A stretch of DNA of 64,000 nucleotides, taken from the NCBI RefSeq assembly GCF_000342005.1, contig NZ_AOHO01000055.1, forward strand, positions 303,329-367,328. Reading direction: 5' to 3'. The translations under genes and the position numbers were made by a program. Each line of letters begins with the position of its first letter. Within the stretch, counting starts at the first letter, position 1. The stretch comes from Amycolatopsis decaplanina DSM 44594 (GTDB lineage Bacteria > Actinomycetota > Actinomycetes > Mycobacteriales > Pseudonocardiaceae). Under the pieces are notes generated by a model that worked only from the letters and a program-made list of their open reading frames with translations, did no database searches and was not told where the DNA came from. This document shows positions 34,959 through 44,665 of this stretch, piece after piece.

Positions 34959-34997
34959 GAAAAGGGGCTGGGCCGATATCCGGCTCAGCCCTCTTTC
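34959..34997. terminator. Terminator hairpin
   Basis: The arms AAAGGGGCTGGGCCG and CGGCTCAGCCCTCTTT pair with minor mismatches around GATATC. It lies between the lipoprotein gene and the converging hydrolase gene. Confidence 0.65.
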
Positions 34998-35023
34998 GAT
35001 GCCGGATCAGCCTCCGATCGAGT

Positions 35024-36430
35024 TCACCGGGATTCGCTGGACGGCCGCGGATGGGCCGGCGGTGTGAACCGCGTGAACAACGGCGACATGGCCTTTTCCC
35101 CGCCCTGCGGGTCGAACAGATCCGGCACGAGCCGGTAAGCGGACCCGAGTGCGGTCGCGGCGGCGGTGAGCCGGCGCGGATCGGTGGACGGCCAGCGGCC
35201 GTCGTCCACCCGGGACAGCAGGGTGCGCAGCAGGACGATCTCCTCGGCCGCGTTGAACGAGCAGTGACCGCCCCGGCTGACGTAGGTCTGCCGCAGCAGG
35301 CCGGGGTCACCATTCCGCCGGACCTGGTCGCCGTACCACCGGGCCTGCCCCGCGACAGCGCCGCCGTCGCCCGTGGTGTGCGCGGTCAGCACGGGTGACG
35401 GCGTGGTCCCGCGCGCCACGGTGTGGCGGTGCAGGTACGCACGTGCCTCCGGGTCCGCCGAAATCCGCGGGGCCGCGGCGAGCCGGTCCAGGTCGGCTTC
35501 CGGATCCATGCCTCCCGCCCGGTAGGCGTGCCGGACCAGATCGAGCCCGGTGGAGCGGGTGAGCTGACGCCGATAGTCGATCCCGGTGTTCGAGGACGGG
35601 TTCCCACCGGCCCGGCGCTCGATTTCGGGACGTGCGGCCGGTCCGTAGCCGTACAGGTAGGCCCCGGTGACCCACAGCGCCTGCTGGGCGAGGCGGTCGG
35701 CGGGCACCGTCGGCTCCGGTTCGTGCGCGAGCGCCCAGCCCGGGATGGCGCCCAGCGCTCCGGCCAACGCGATCCGAGCCCGGCCGGCATCGGTCTTCTG
35801 CGCCTCGGCCACGACGGCTTCGAGCGCCGCCTGCGCGGCCTGCGGATCACGAGGCCGGACCAGGTCGATGTCCGCGTCCGGCGCCAACAGGGTCTTGAGC
35901 GCGAAAAGCATGTCCAGCGCGCTGTTCCACGTGCCGTTCACGTCGTACTCGCCGCATTGGGTCAGTACGCCGTCGAAACGGCCTGGGTTGTTCTCGGCCA
36001 GCTTCAATGAGATCACGGCGCCCATGGACATCCCGCTGGTGACGGTCCGGCGAGGTCTGCCCACGGTGGCCTGGAACCAGTCCAGCAACGCGATCTGATC
36101 GGTCAGCGCCTCCTCGATCGCGTGCCCGAAGACGCCTTTGTAGTTCGACGCGGCCAGCGCGTAGCCCTGGCCGAGCAGCCATTCCTCGGTCTCGGGCCGG
36201 GTGGCCAGCATGATCCGCTCGGGCTTCCACGGTTCCACATAGAGCCCATGGCTGTAGAGCACCAGCGTGCCGTTCCAGCGTTTCGGCACTTTGACCAGGA
36301 AGTCCGCTCCGTCGATCGTGCCCTCGTGGGTACGCCAACGGTTTTCGGCGGCCGCCGGAGCGGCGCTGAACAGCGCGCCGAGAAGGAGCGCGACGAGCAC
36401 GGTGACGAGTGTCCTGCGCAGGTAGGTCAT
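35024..36430 (-). CDS. Secreted alpha/beta hydrolase
   Basis: The product has 468 residues from ATG 36430. The signal peptide is residues 1-28 (LVTVLVALLLGALFSAAPAAA). The hydrolase domain includes WNGTLVLYSHGLYVEPW (oxyanion strand), the nucleophile elbow SGMSMGAV (Ser about 135) and a late GGHCSFNAAEE with the likely catalytic His. The middle cap is large. No exact substrate class is evident; the layout is like secreted esterase/lipase-like proteins of actinobacteria. It is single-gene. Confidence 0.85.
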   Translation of the reverse strand: MTYLRRTLVTVLVALLLGALFSAAPAAAENRWRTHEGTIDGADFLVKVPKRWNGTLVLYSHGLYVEPWKPERIMLATRPETEEWLLGQGYALAASNYKGVFGHAIEEALTDQIALLDWFQATVGRPRRTVTSGMSMGAVISLKLAENNPGRFDGVLTQCGEYDVNGTWNSALDMLFALKTLLAPDADIDLVRPRDPQAAQAALEAVVAEAQKTDAGRARIALAGALGAIPGWALAHEPEPTVPADRLAQQALWVTGAYLYGYGPAARPEIERRAGGNPSSNTGIDYRRQLTRSTGLDLVRHAYRAGGMDPEADLDRLAAAPRISADPEARAYLHRHTVARGTTPSPVLTAHTTGDGGAVAGQARWYGDQVRRNGDPGLLRQTYVSRGGHCSFNAAEEIVLLRTLLSRVDDGRWPSTDPRRLTAAATALGSAYRLVPDLFDPQGGEKAMSPLFTRFTPPAHPRPSSESR

Positions 36431-36514
36431 ACCGGGCAAATTAGGTGACCAAATGGTCACATGTCAATGCGGTATTCCGCCCTTCGCAACCAGGTGACTA
36501 CTTGCGGGGGATGA

Positions 36515-37024
36515 TCAGGAGCGGCGGGTGCGGGTCTCGGCACGCAGGAACCGGACGTCGAAGAACGCGACGACGGTGGAGCAGACGGCCGCCACCAGAC
36601 CGAGGTAACGGCCGAGGCCGGACCCGATCTCGATGCCGGCGGCGGAGAGGATCCCGCGCTGGTCGGCGTCGAACTGCCAGTCGAGGGTGGTCCAGCCGAG
36701 CACCATCAGCAGTAGCGCGCCGATGGCCGCCATCAGCCACAGATGCGGCAAGCCCGCGCGGCGGACGGCGTCGACGCGGCCGAACAGCACGACGGCGAGA
36801 CCGGGCAGGAACAGGAGGAAGAGTGGCGCCCAGGCGAGGAAACCCGAACGCCACGCGTCACGTGTGACGTCGCCGGCGGGCAACGTCGTCAGCGCGTCCT
36901 CGATCTCCGGGCGCGACGCGGTCAGCGTCGTCCACGGAAGGAACAAGGCCACCAGCGCGAGCAGCCCGGCCGCGAGGCCGAGCCACTCACGCCAGGTGAC
37001 CTTCTTCAAAGCGAGATCAGGCAC
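36515..37024 (-). CDS. Four-helix membrane protein downstream of gatB
   Basis: The product has 169 residues from GTG 37024, overlapping the gatB stop by 8 bases, so it is translationally coupled. Membrane helices are WLGLAAGLLALVALFLPWTT, LFLLFLPGLAVVLFG, LWLMAAIGALLLMVLGWTTL and YLGLVAAVCSTVVAFFDV. Conserved Trp/Pro (LPWTT, GWTTLDW) are typical of small actinobacterial proteins of unknown function. A link to amidotransferase function is not implied. Confidence 0.82.
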   Translation of the reverse strand: MPDLALKKVTWREWLGLAAGLLALVALFLPWTTLTASRPEIEDALTTLPAGDVTRDAWRSGFLAWAPLFLLFLPGLAVVLFGRVDAVRRAGLPHLWLMAAIGALLLMVLGWTTLDWQFDADQRGILSAAGIEIGSGLGRYLGLVAAVCSTVVAFFDVRFLRAETRTRRS

Positions 37025-38522
37025 CGACTCGCTCGACGATCAGTTCGCGCACGCGCTTGGCGTCGGCCTGGCCCTTGGTGGCCTTCATGACCGCGCCGAC
37101 GATCGCCCCGGCCGCGGCCACCTTGCCGCCGCGGATCTTCTCGGCGACGTCGGGCTGCGCGGCCAGCGCCTCGTCGACCGCCGCGATGAGCGCGGAGTCG
37201 TCGGAGACGACCTTCAGGCCGCGCTTCTCGACGACCTCGGACGGCGAACCTTCGCCGGCGAGAACGCCCTGCACGACCTCCTTGGCCAGCTTGTTGGTCA
37301 GCTCGCCGGCGTTGACCAGCGCGATGACCTCGGCCAGCTGTGCCGGGGTGATCGCCAGCTCCGCCAGTTCGATCTCACGGGAGTTGGCCTCCTGCGCCAG
37401 CGTGTTGACCCACCAGCTGCGGGCCTCGTCCGGCGTCGCGCCCGCCTCGACGGTGGCGGCGACCAGATCGACCGCGCCGACGTTGAGCAGGTCGCGCAGC
37501 GCCTCGTCGGTCAGGTTCCACTCGCTCTGGATGCGCTTGCGGCGCTCCGACGGCATCTCCGGCAGCGTCTTGCGCAGCTCCTCGACCCACTCACGGGTCG
37601 GCGCGATCGGGACGAGGTCGGGCTCCGGGAAGTACCGGTAGTCCTCGGCGGTCTCCTTGGTGCGGCCGGACGACGTGGTGCCGTCGGCCTCCTGGAAGTG
37701 CCGCGTCTCCTGCTTGATCGAGCCGCCCTCGGCGAGGATCGCCGCCTGGCGGGTCATCTCGTAGCGCACGGCGCGCTCGACGCTGCGCAGCGAGTTGACG
37801 TTCTTGGTCTCGGTGCGCGTGCCGAACTCGGTCGCGTCCTTGGCCATCAGGGAAACGTTCGCGTCGCAGCGCAGGGAACCCTGGTCCATGCGGACGTCGG
37901 AGACGTCCAGCGCGCGCAGCAGATCCCGCAGGGCGCTCACGTACGCGCGGGCGACCTCGGGGGCACGGTCACCGGTGTGCTCGATCGGCTTGGTGACGAT
38001 CTCGATCAGCGGCACGCCGGCACGGTTGTAGTCGAGCAGCGAGTGCTCGGCGCCGTGGATCCGCCCGGTGGCGCCGCCGACGTGCAGCGACTTGCCGGTG
38101 TCCTCTTCCATGTGCGCGCGCTCGATCTCGACGCGCACGACCTCACCGTCGTCCAGTGTCACGTCGAGGTAGCCGTTGAAGGCGATCGGCTCGTCGTACT
38201 GCGAGGTCTGGAAGTTCTTCGGCATGTCCGGGTAGAAGTAGTTCTTCCGGGCGAACCGGCACCACTCGGCGATCTCGCAGTTGAGCGCCAGCCCGATGCG
38301 GATCGCGCCCTCGACCGCCTTGCCGTTCACGACCGGCAGCGAACCGGGCAGACCGAGGCAGGTCGGGCAGACCTTGGTGTTGGGCTCGCCGCCGAACTCG
38401 TTGGCGCAGCCGCAGAACATCTTGGTGTTCGTGTTCAGCTCGACGTGCACCTCGAGGCCCAGCACCGGGTCGAACCGCTCGATGACGTCGGCGTAGTCCA
38501 TCAACTCAACCACGGCGGTCAC
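37017..38522 (-). CDS. gatB: Asp/Glu-tRNA amidotransferase subunit B
   Basis: The product has 501 residues. GatB features are VLGLEVHVELNTNTKMFCGC (residues 20-39) and zinc cysteines CGC ... VCPTCLGLPGSLPVVN. The GatB cradle has DYNRAGVPLIEIVTKP and MRxDQGSLRCDANVS-type sequence, and the C-terminal YqeY-like tail ends at KRVRELIVERVGA. With GatA and GatC it amidates Glu-tRNA(Gln) and Asp-tRNA(Asn). The gatA stop overlaps the gatB start by 4 bases. Confidence 0.97.
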   Translation of the reverse strand: MTAVVELMDYADVIERFDPVLGLEVHVELNTNTKMFCGCANEFGGEPNTKVCPTCLGLPGSLPVVNGKAVEGAIRIGLALNCEIAEWCRFARKNYFYPDMPKNFQTSQYDEPIAFNGYLDVTLDDGEVVRVEIERAHMEEDTGKSLHVGGATGRIHGAEHSLLDYNRAGVPLIEIVTKPIEHTGDRAPEVARAYVSALRDLLRALDVSDVRMDQGSLRCDANVSLMAKDATEFGTRTETKNVNSLRSVERAVRYEMTRQAAILAEGGSIKQETRHFQEADGTTSSGRTKETAEDYRYFPEPDLVPIAPTREWVEELRKTLPEMPSERRKRIQSEWNLTDEALRDLLNVGAVDLVAATVEAGATPDEARSWWVNTLAQEANSREIELAELAITPAQLAEVIALVNAGELTNKLAKEVVQGVLAGEGSPSEVVEKRGLKVVSDDSALIAAVDEALAAQPDVAEKIRGGKVAAAGAIVGAVMKATKGQADAKRVRELIVERVGA

Positions 38523-40036
38523 TTCTTTCCTCCCAGCTCCGGAACCTCGTGCACCAGCGAGCCACCGTTGGCGGCGTCGCGCGCGACCTCGTAGGCGGCG
38601 CCGACGCGGTACAGCCTGTCGTCGGCCATCGCGGGAGCCATGATCTGCAGGCCGACCGGCAGGCCGTCCTCGTGCGACAGTCCACTCGGGACGCTCATCG
38701 CGGCATTGCCCGCGAGGTTCGCCGGGATGGAGCAGATGTCCGACAGGTACATCGCCATCGGGTCGTCGACGCGCTCGCCGATCTTGAACGCGGTGGTCGG
38801 CGTGGTCGGCGAGACCAGCACGTCCACCTTCTCGAAGGCGGCGTCGAAGTCGCGCGTGATGAGCGTGCGGACCTTCTGCGCCGAGCCGTAGTACGCGTCG
38901 TAGTAGCCCGAGGAAAGCGCGTACGTGCCGAGCATGATGCGTCGCTTGACCTCGGGGCCGAAGCCCTTCTCACGGGTCAGCGACATGACCTCTTCGGCGC
39001 TGTGCGCGCCGTCGTCGGACACGCGCAGGCCGTAGCGCATGGCGTCGAACCGGGCGAGGTTCGACGAGCACTCGCTCGGCGCGATCAGGTAGTACGCGGG
39101 CAGCGCGTAGGTGAAGTACGGGCACGACACCTCGACGACCTCGGCGCCGAGCGCGCGCAGCTGCTCGACGGCGGCCTCGAACGACCGCAGCACGCCCGGC
39201 TGGTAGCCGTCGCCGGCGAATTCCTTCACCACGCCGACGCGGACGCCCTTGAGGTCTCCGGTCAGGCCCTGGCGGGCCGCGGCGACCACCGGCGGGACCG
39301 GCGCGTCGATGGAGGTCGAGTCCATCGGGTCGTACCCGGCGATGACCTCGTGCAGCAGGGCCGCGTCGAGCACCGTCCGCGCGCAGGGGCCGGCCTGGTC
39401 GAGCGACGACGAGAAGGCGACGAGACCGTAGCGGGAGACACCACCGTACGTCGGCTTCACGCCGACGGTGCCGGTGACCGCGCCGGGCTGGCGGATCGAG
39501 CCGCCGGTGTCGGTGCCGATCGCGATCGCGGCCTCGAACGCCGCGATGGCCGCCGAGGAGCCACCGCCGGAGCCACCGGGGATTCGGGCGTGGTCCCACG
39601 GGTTGTGGGTCGGGCCGAACGCGGAGTTCTCGGTGGAGGAGCCCATCGCGAACTCGTCCATGTTGGTCTTGCCGAGCACCACGACACCGGCCTCGCGCAG
39701 CTTGCGCGTCACGGTGGCGTCGTAGGGCGGGATCCAGTTCTCCAGCGTCTTCGAACCGACGGTGGTGGGAATGCCCTTGGTGGTCAGCACGTCCTTGAGC
39801 GCCAGCGGGACACCGGCGAGCGCCGACTTCGGCGCCTTGCCCTCGGCGACGTCGGCGTCCACCGCGCGGGCCGCTTCGAGCGCGCCCTCGGTGTCGACGT
39901 GCAGGAACGCGTGGATGTGGTCGTCGACCTCGGCGATCCGGTCCAGGTGGGCCTGGGTGACCTCGACGGCCGAGACCTCACGGGACTGGATCTTCTCCGC
40001 CAGTTCGGCGGCGGTCAGCTTGATGAGTTCGGTCAC
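38519..40036 (-). CDS. gatA: Asp/Glu-tRNA amidotransferase subunit A
   Basis: The product has 505 residues. It has the amidase-signature Ser-cisSer-Lys triad: Lys in GVPLALKDVLTTKG (about 80), Ser in GGSGGGSSAAIAAF (about 155) and Ser in TDTGGSIRQPGAV (about 179). It releases ammonia from glutamine and passes it to GatB. It is between gatC and gatB with 4-base overlaps on both sides, a tight operon. Confidence 0.97.
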   Translation of the reverse strand: MTELIKLTAAELAEKIQSREVSAVEVTQAHLDRIAEVDDHIHAFLHVDTEGALEAARAVDADVAEGKAPKSALAGVPLALKDVLTTKGIPTTVGSKTLENWIPPYDATVTRKLREAGVVVLGKTNMDEFAMGSSTENSAFGPTHNPWDHARIPGGSGGGSSAAIAAFEAAIAIGTDTGGSIRQPGAVTGTVGVKPTYGGVSRYGLVAFSSSLDQAGPCARTVLDAALLHEVIAGYDPMDSTSIDAPVPPVVAAARQGLTGDLKGVRVGVVKEFAGDGYQPGVLRSFEAAVEQLRALGAEVVEVSCPYFTYALPAYYLIAPSECSSNLARFDAMRYGLRVSDDGAHSAEEVMSLTREKGFGPEVKRRIMLGTYALSSGYYDAYYGSAQKVRTLITRDFDAAFEKVDVLVSPTTPTTAFKIGERVDDPMAMYLSDICSIPANLAGNAAMSVPSGLSHEDGLPVGLQIMAPAMADDRLYRVGAAYEVARDAANGGSLVHEVPELGGKK

Positions 40037-40332
40037 TGTTCTTCTCCCAGAATCCGCGGCACCCGGAAACGCCCCTCTTCGCTGGCCGGCGCACCGGCCA
40101 GCGCCTGCTGCTGGGTCAGCCCCGGTCGGACCGTGTCCTCACGGAACACGTTGGTCAGCGGCACGGCGTGCGACGTGGGCGGGACATCCTCGCCCGCCAC
40201 CTCGCTCACCTTGGCCACCGAGTCCAGGATCTGGTCGAGCTGGCCTGCGAAGACGTCCAGCTCCTCTTCGGTGACGGCAAGCCTGGCCAGCTTGGCGAGG
40301 TGTGCGACCTCGTCGCGGGAAATGTTGGGCAC
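40033..40332 (-). CDS. gatC: Asp/Glu-tRNA amidotransferase subunit C
   Basis: The product has 99 residues from GTG 40332. It matches GatC: ISRDEVAHLAKLARLAVTEE at the start and PTSHAVPLTNVFREDTVRPG in the linker. It stabilises the GatA-GatB pair. First gene of gatCAB; the ACT-domain gene starts 245 bases away in the other direction. Confidence 0.95.
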   Translation of the reverse strand: MPNISRDEVAHLAKLARLAVTEEELDVFAGQLDQILDSVAKVSEVAGEDVPPTSHAVPLTNVFREDTVRPGLTQQQALAGAPASEEGRFRVPRILGEEQ

Positions 40333-40576
40333 GCGGGTGACTCCCGGGGTGTGCTGTGCGGGTTCTGTCGGAAGCTGCAAGTCTATGGTGGCGGCGTCGG
40401 CGAACTCGACTGGGTTATGCCGCGGCCTGCGCTCCCATGTCGGGTAAGGAGTGCCTGGTTCGTTATCCCGCGCCCCGGACGTCGGGTCCCATTACCTCGT
40501 CCGGTCTGTCACAATCGGCGCCCGGCGTAGCGCGTTCCACGGCGAGGCTGGAACGCCTGAGGCGAGAGGGGCGCGT

Positions 40577-41230
40577 GTGTCGTTCCTGATCCGGGTCCAA
40601 TTACCGGACACCCCGGGGACCCTCGGCGCGGTCGCCACCGCGCTCGGCACCGTCGGCGCCGACATCCTGAGCGTGGACGTGGTCGAACGGGGCGGCGGCG
40701 TCGCCATCGACGACCTCGTCGTCGAAATCCCCTCCGGCAGGCTGCCGGACGCGCTGATCACCGCCGCCGAAAGCGTCGACGGTGTCGAGGTCGACGCCGT
40801 CCGCCCGTACGCCGGGGTCCTGGACACCCATCGCGAGCTCGAACTGGTCGAGGAGATCGCCGCGAAGCCCGCTTCGGGGCTGGAGATCCTCGCCGAAGGT
40901 GTGCCGCGGATCATCCGGGCGGGCTGGGCCGTCGTCGTCGAGCACGCCGAGTCCGGCGCGGTGCGGCTGGCGTCGTCCAACGCCGCGCCCGAGACGCCGA
41001 TCACCGACCTGCCGTGGCTGCCACTGGAACGCGCCACCATCCTCGACGCCGAGGAGGCGTGGGTTCCGGAGACGTGGAAGGAACTGGGGACCGAACTCGC
41101 GGCGACGCCACTGGGGAAGCCCGGGAAGGCGCTGCTGGTCGCGCGGCCGGGCGGGCCGAACTTCCGGGCCGCCGAGGTGGCGCGGTTGGCGCACTTCGCG
41201 GGAATCGTCGCCGTCGTGCTGGACAGCTGA
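40577..41230 (+). CDS. ACT-domain protein
   Basis: The product has 217 residues from GTG 40577. The upstream open extension to 40451 lacks protein-like composition. An N-terminal ACT domain (LIRVQLPDTPGTLGAVATAL, residues 4-23, then ADILSVDVVERG) is followed by a compact domain of unknown fold (AKPASGLEILAEGVPRIIRA). ACT domains bind amino acids, so this may sense an amino acid and control a partner. It occupies the place of Rv3013 in M. tuberculosis. Confidence 0.88.
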   Translation: MSFLIRVQLPDTPGTLGAVATALGTVGADILSVDVVERGGGVAIDDLVVEIPSGRLPDALITAAESVDGVEVDAVRPYAGVLDTHRELELVEEIAAKPASGLEILAEGVPRIIRAGWAVVVEHAESGAVRLASSNAAPETPITDLPWLPLERATILDAEEAWVPETWKELGTELAATPLGKPGKALLVARPGGPNFRAAEVARLAHFAGIVAVVLDS

Positions 41231-41235
41231 CCTTC

Positions 41236-41297
41236 GCGTTTCGTCCTCTGAATGCGGTGCTTGCGCGTGCGACCACAGCATTCAGAGGACGAAACGC
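41236..41297. repeat. Repeat family C, copy 1 (20-bp arms)
   Basis: GCGTTTCGTCCTCTGAATGC and its exact inverse enclose 22 bases with a TTGCGCGTGCGA core. It lies between converging genes and can serve as a bidirectional terminator. Related copies are at 46637 and 48302. Confidence 0.85.
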
Positions 41298-41302
41298 GGT
41301 AC

Positions 41303-41800
41303 CTACGTAAGCTCCAGGCGGTACGCGATCAGGGTCACCCCGGGATGCGGTTCCCAGTCCCGCTCGGACAGCCGCACGAAGCCGAGCCGCTCGTAGAGCC
41401 GGTGCGCCCGCGTCATCGTCACCAGGCTGCACAGCACCACCCTGTCCGCGGCCAGTTCCCGCGCCCGCGCGATGACCGCCCTGGTCAGCGCCTCGCCGAT
41501 GCCGCGTCCGGTCGCCGAGGGGAGCACCCCGAGCATGCGGAACTCCAGTTCGCCCTCGCGGGACAGCTCGGCGAACTCGGTCCCCGGCCGGGCGATGGTG
41601 ACCGTGCCGACGAGCGTGCCGTCCCCGTCCACCGCCACCAGCAGTTCGGCCAGCTCCGCCCGCCGGGCGGCGTCAAGGAGTTCAGCGGCGTAGCCCACTC
41701 CGTCGACGAGGTTCCGCTCCGCGGAGTACGCGGCCAGCGTGAGTTCCCCGACCGTCTTCAGTTCCCCGGGCCGGGCGGGCCGGATCTCCAGGTCACTCAC
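41303..41800 (-). CDS. GNAT-family N-acetyltransferase
   Basis: The product has 165 residues from GTG 41800, overlapping the ligA stop by 8 bases. Acetyl-CoA motif A is MLGVLPSATGRGIGEALTRA (about 89-108), and motif B is LYERLGFVRL (about 135). The substrate is unknown. Last gene of the metE-like/234-residue/ligA operon. Confidence 0.88.
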   Translation of the reverse strand: MSDLEIRPARPGELKTVGELTLAAYSAERNLVDGVGYAAELLDAARRAELAELLVAVDGDGTLVGTVTIARPGTEFAELSREGELEFRMLGVLPSATGRGIGEALTRAVIARARELAADRVVLCSLVTMTRAHRLYERLGFVRLSERDWEPHPGVTLIAYRLELT

Positions 41801-43928
41801 CGCTCTCCTCGTCGCCGGTCGGCAACGCGAGCTCGGCCGCGGCCTCGGGGCCGCTTTCCAGCAGCACGCGGAAGCCGTTCTCGTCGAGCACCGGCACCTT
41901 CAGCTGGACGGCCTTGTCGTACTTCGTGCCCGGCGCGTCGCCGACGACGACGAACGCCGTCTTCTTCGACACCGAACCGGCGGCCTTTCCGCCGCGGGCC
42001 ATGATGAACTCCTTGGCCTCGTCACGGGAGTAGTCGTTCAGCGACCCGGTGACGACGATGGACAGGCCTTCGAGGTTGCGCGGGACGGACTCGTCGCGCT
42101 CCTCCTCCATCCGCACGCCCGCCGCGCGCCACTTCTCGACGATCTCGCGGTGCCAGCCGACCTCGAACCACTCCTTCGCGGCCCGCACGATGGTCGGGCC
42201 GACACCGTCGACGGCGGCGAGCTCTTCTTCGGAAGCGTTCTCGATCCGTTCCAGCGAACCGAACTCCCTCGCGAGCGCCTGCGCGGCCGTCGGGCCGACG
42301 TGCCGGATCGAAAGCCCGACGATGACCCTCCACAGTGGACGGTCCTTGACGGTTTCCAGGTTCTCCAGCAGTTTGCGCCCGTTGGCCGACAGCTCTCCCA
42401 CCTTGGTGCGGAACAGCTCGACCTGGAGCAGCTTCTCCTCGTCCAGGTCGAAGATGTCCCCCTCGTCGTGCACGACACCGGCGTCCAGCAGCGCCGCCGC
42501 GGCCTCGTACCCGACCACCTCGATGTCGAAGACGTTCCGGCTCGCCAGGTGGAACAGCCGCTCCCGCCGCTGCGCCGGGCAGAACTGGGCGTTGGGGCAA
42601 CGGATGTCGATGTCGCCCTCCTTCTGATACGCCAGTTCGGTGTCGCAGCTGGGGCAGCGCAACGGCATGACGAACTCGTGCTCTTCACCGGTGCGCGCGT
42701 CGGCGACCGGGCCGAGCACCTCGGGGATGACGTCGCCCGCCTTGCGGATGACGACCTTGTCCCCGATCAGCACGCCCTTGCGTTTGACCTCTTCCTGGTT
42801 GTGCAGCGTCGCCATCGCCACCGTGGAGCCGGCCACCTTCACCGGCTCCATCACCGCGAACGGGGTGACCCGCCCGGTGCGGCCCACGTTGACCTGGATG
42901 TCCAGCAGGGTGGTGATCGCCTCTTCCGGCGGATACTTGTAGGCGATCGCCCAGCGCGGCGCGCGCGAGGTCGTGCCGAGGCGGCGTTGCAGCGCGACCT
43001 CGTCGACCTTGATGACGACGCCGTCGATCTCGTGCTCGGCGTCGTGGCGGTGCTCGCCCCAGTACCGGATGTGCTCCAGCAGTTCCTTGCCCGAACCGAG
43101 CACCTTGCTGTGCGGCGAGACCGGCAGGCCCCACGCGGCGAGAGCGTCGTACGCCTCGGACTGGCGCTTCGGCTCGAAGCCTTCGCGTTTGCCGAGACCG
43201 TGGCAGATCATCCGCAGGTTGCGGGACTTCGTGATCTTGGGATCCTTCTGCCGCAACGATCCGGCGGCGGTGTTGCGCGGATTCGCGTACGGATCCTTGC
43301 CCGCCTCGACCATCTTCGCGTTCAGCGCCAGGAAGTCCTCGACGCGGAAGAACACCTCACCGCGGACCTCGACCAGCGCGGGCACCGGGAACTCGTCCGT
43401 CCCGGTCAGCCGCTCCGGCACCTGCTCCAGCGTGCGGACGTTGAGCGTGACGTCCTCGCCGGTGCGGCCGTCGCCCCTGGTCAGCGCGCGGGTCAGGCGG
43501 CCGTTCTCGTACAGCAGGTTGATCGCGAGCCCGTCGATCTTCAGTTCGGCGAGGTACTTCGTCGCGCCGATCTCCTTCTGGACCCGCTCGACCCAGGCTT
43601 CGAACTCCTCGGTGTCGAAGACGTTGTCGAGGCTGAGCATGCGCTCGAGGTGGTCGTGCGCGACGAACTCGGTCGAGAACGTGCCGCCGACGTTCTGCGT
43701 CGGCGACTCCGGCGTCACCACCCCCGGATGCTCGTCCTCGATGGCCTGGAGTTCGTTGAGCAGCTCGTCGAACTGGCCGTCGGACACGATCGGTGAATCC
43801 AGCACGTAGTACCGGAACTGGTGGCCGCGGATCTCCTCCGCCAGTTCGGCATGCCTTTCACGGACGTCGGCAGGCACGTCGGTGACGTCCTGCGCGGGCT
43901 CGAGGTTTTCGGGAAGTTCGCTGCTCAC
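41793..43928 (-). CDS. ligA: NAD-dependent DNA ligase
   Basis: The product has 711 residues from GTG 43928; ATG 43958 is an alternative that would overlap the gene before. It has domain Ia (HQFRYYVLDSPIVSDGQFDE) and the adenylation site YLAELKIDGLAINL (Lys about 125). An OB fold and a zinc finger with CPSCDTE ... IRCPNAQFC follow, then a helix-hairpin-helix region (LAAVDGVGPTIVRAAKEWF). A C-terminal BRCT domain (GLSIVVTGSLNDYSRDEAKE) completes it. It seals nicks in replication and repair and is essential in most bacteria. Confidence 0.97.
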   Translation of the reverse strand: MSSELPENLEPAQDVTDVPADVRERHAELAEEIRGHQFRYYVLDSPIVSDGQFDELLNELQAIEDEHPGVVTPESPTQNVGGTFSTEFVAHDHLERMLSLDNVFDTEEFEAWVERVQKEIGATKYLAELKIDGLAINLLYENGRLTRALTRGDGRTGEDVTLNVRTLEQVPERLTGTDEFPVPALVEVRGEVFFRVEDFLALNAKMVEAGKDPYANPRNTAAGSLRQKDPKITKSRNLRMICHGLGKREGFEPKRQSEAYDALAAWGLPVSPHSKVLGSGKELLEHIRYWGEHRHDAEHEIDGVVIKVDEVALQRRLGTTSRAPRWAIAYKYPPEEAITTLLDIQVNVGRTGRVTPFAVMEPVKVAGSTVAMATLHNQEEVKRKGVLIGDKVVIRKAGDVIPEVLGPVADARTGEEHEFVMPLRCPSCDTELAYQKEGDIDIRCPNAQFCPAQRRERLFHLASRNVFDIEVVGYEAAAALLDAGVVHDEGDIFDLDEEKLLQVELFRTKVGELSANGRKLLENLETVKDRPLWRVIVGLSIRHVGPTAAQALAREFGSLERIENASEEELAAVDGVGPTIVRAAKEWFEVGWHREIVEKWRAAGVRMEEERDESVPRNLEGLSIVVTGSLNDYSRDEAKEFIMARGGKAAGSVSKKTAFVVVGDAPGTKYDKAVQLKVPVLDENGFRVLLESGPEAAAELALPTGDEESGE

Positions 43929-43938
43929 GGGGGTAACC

Positions 43939-44643
43939 CTAGTCGGGGGTACCGACATTTCCGGACGTCGGCGAGCCGAGTCGGCCGATCACTTCGCGCA
44001 GTTCCAGCAGGGTCAGCTGCCCGTCCTCGGCCTCGCTCACCAGCTCGACCTTGCCCAGCCGTTCGGCCGCGACACGCTCACCCAGCGTGGCGTCCAGCGG
44101 CAGGAAGGTCATCGTCGTCCGGGTCTCCGGCGCGAGCTCCTCGATCAGCGGATGGAACACGGTGACATCCACCCGTCCGGCTGATTCGTCCACCTTCGCG
44201 GTCACCCGGACGTCGGCGAGCGCGATACGGGTCTCGCCGAGGTTGACGGTGACCTCACTCGGATCGGGGACCGGCGGCACGGAATCGTGGTACTCCCAGA
44301 TCGCGTCCTCCGGCGGCGCCGCGGCCTTCCACGCGTCTGTGTACGGGCGCAGTTCCGGATCCTCCTGACCGGTCAGCACCAGCGAGTAGATCGCCCGGTG
44401 CCCACGATCGAGGGAGAAATGCAGCCTGGGATGCAGCGCCTCGACGATGGTGCAGAGGTCGTGTTCCACCCGGTGCGGTTCGCGGTCGCCGAGGGCGGCG
44501 CTGACCTCCGGCAGGAGCGCGAACCAGGCCTCCCAGAACGTCGCCGCCGCGGCGGCCGCGTCCTCGGGGACCGGCTGCTCCGGCCAGGCGGTGCGGGGGT
44601 CGGGAACGTCCTCGGACTTGCGGGAACGGCGGAACAAACGCAT
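43939..44643 (-). CDS. Conserved hypothetical protein (234 aa) in the ligA operon
   Basis: The product has 234 residues from ATG 44643. It starts with a basic patch (RLFRRSRKSED). A helical part with WEAWFALLPEVSAALGDREP and VEALHPRLHFSLDRGHRAIY precedes a beta-rich part (VDVTVFHPLIEELAPE, TTMTFLPLDATLGERVAAER). No signal peptide or known catalytic motif is visible. It lies 22 bases after the metE-like gene and 10 before ligA. The family is conserved in actinobacteria as far as I recall, but its role is unknown. Confidence 0.8.
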   Translation of the reverse strand: MRLFRRSRKSEDVPDPRTAWPEQPVPEDAAAAAATFWEAWFALLPEVSAALGDREPHRVEHDLCTIVEALHPRLHFSLDRGHRAIYSLVLTGQEDPELRPYTDAWKAAAPPEDAIWEYHDSVPPVPDPSEVTVNLGETRIALADVRVTAKVDESAGRVDVTVFHPLIEELAPETRTTMTFLPLDATLGERVAAERLGKVELVSEAEDGQLTLLELREVIGRLGSPTSGNVGTPD

Positions 44644-44665
44644 GACGGGCACGCTACCGCGCCGC

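Noticed and set aside
41739..43796. Plus-strand frame of nearly 690 codons opposite ligA
   Set aside because: Shadow of ligA; composition is not protein-like.
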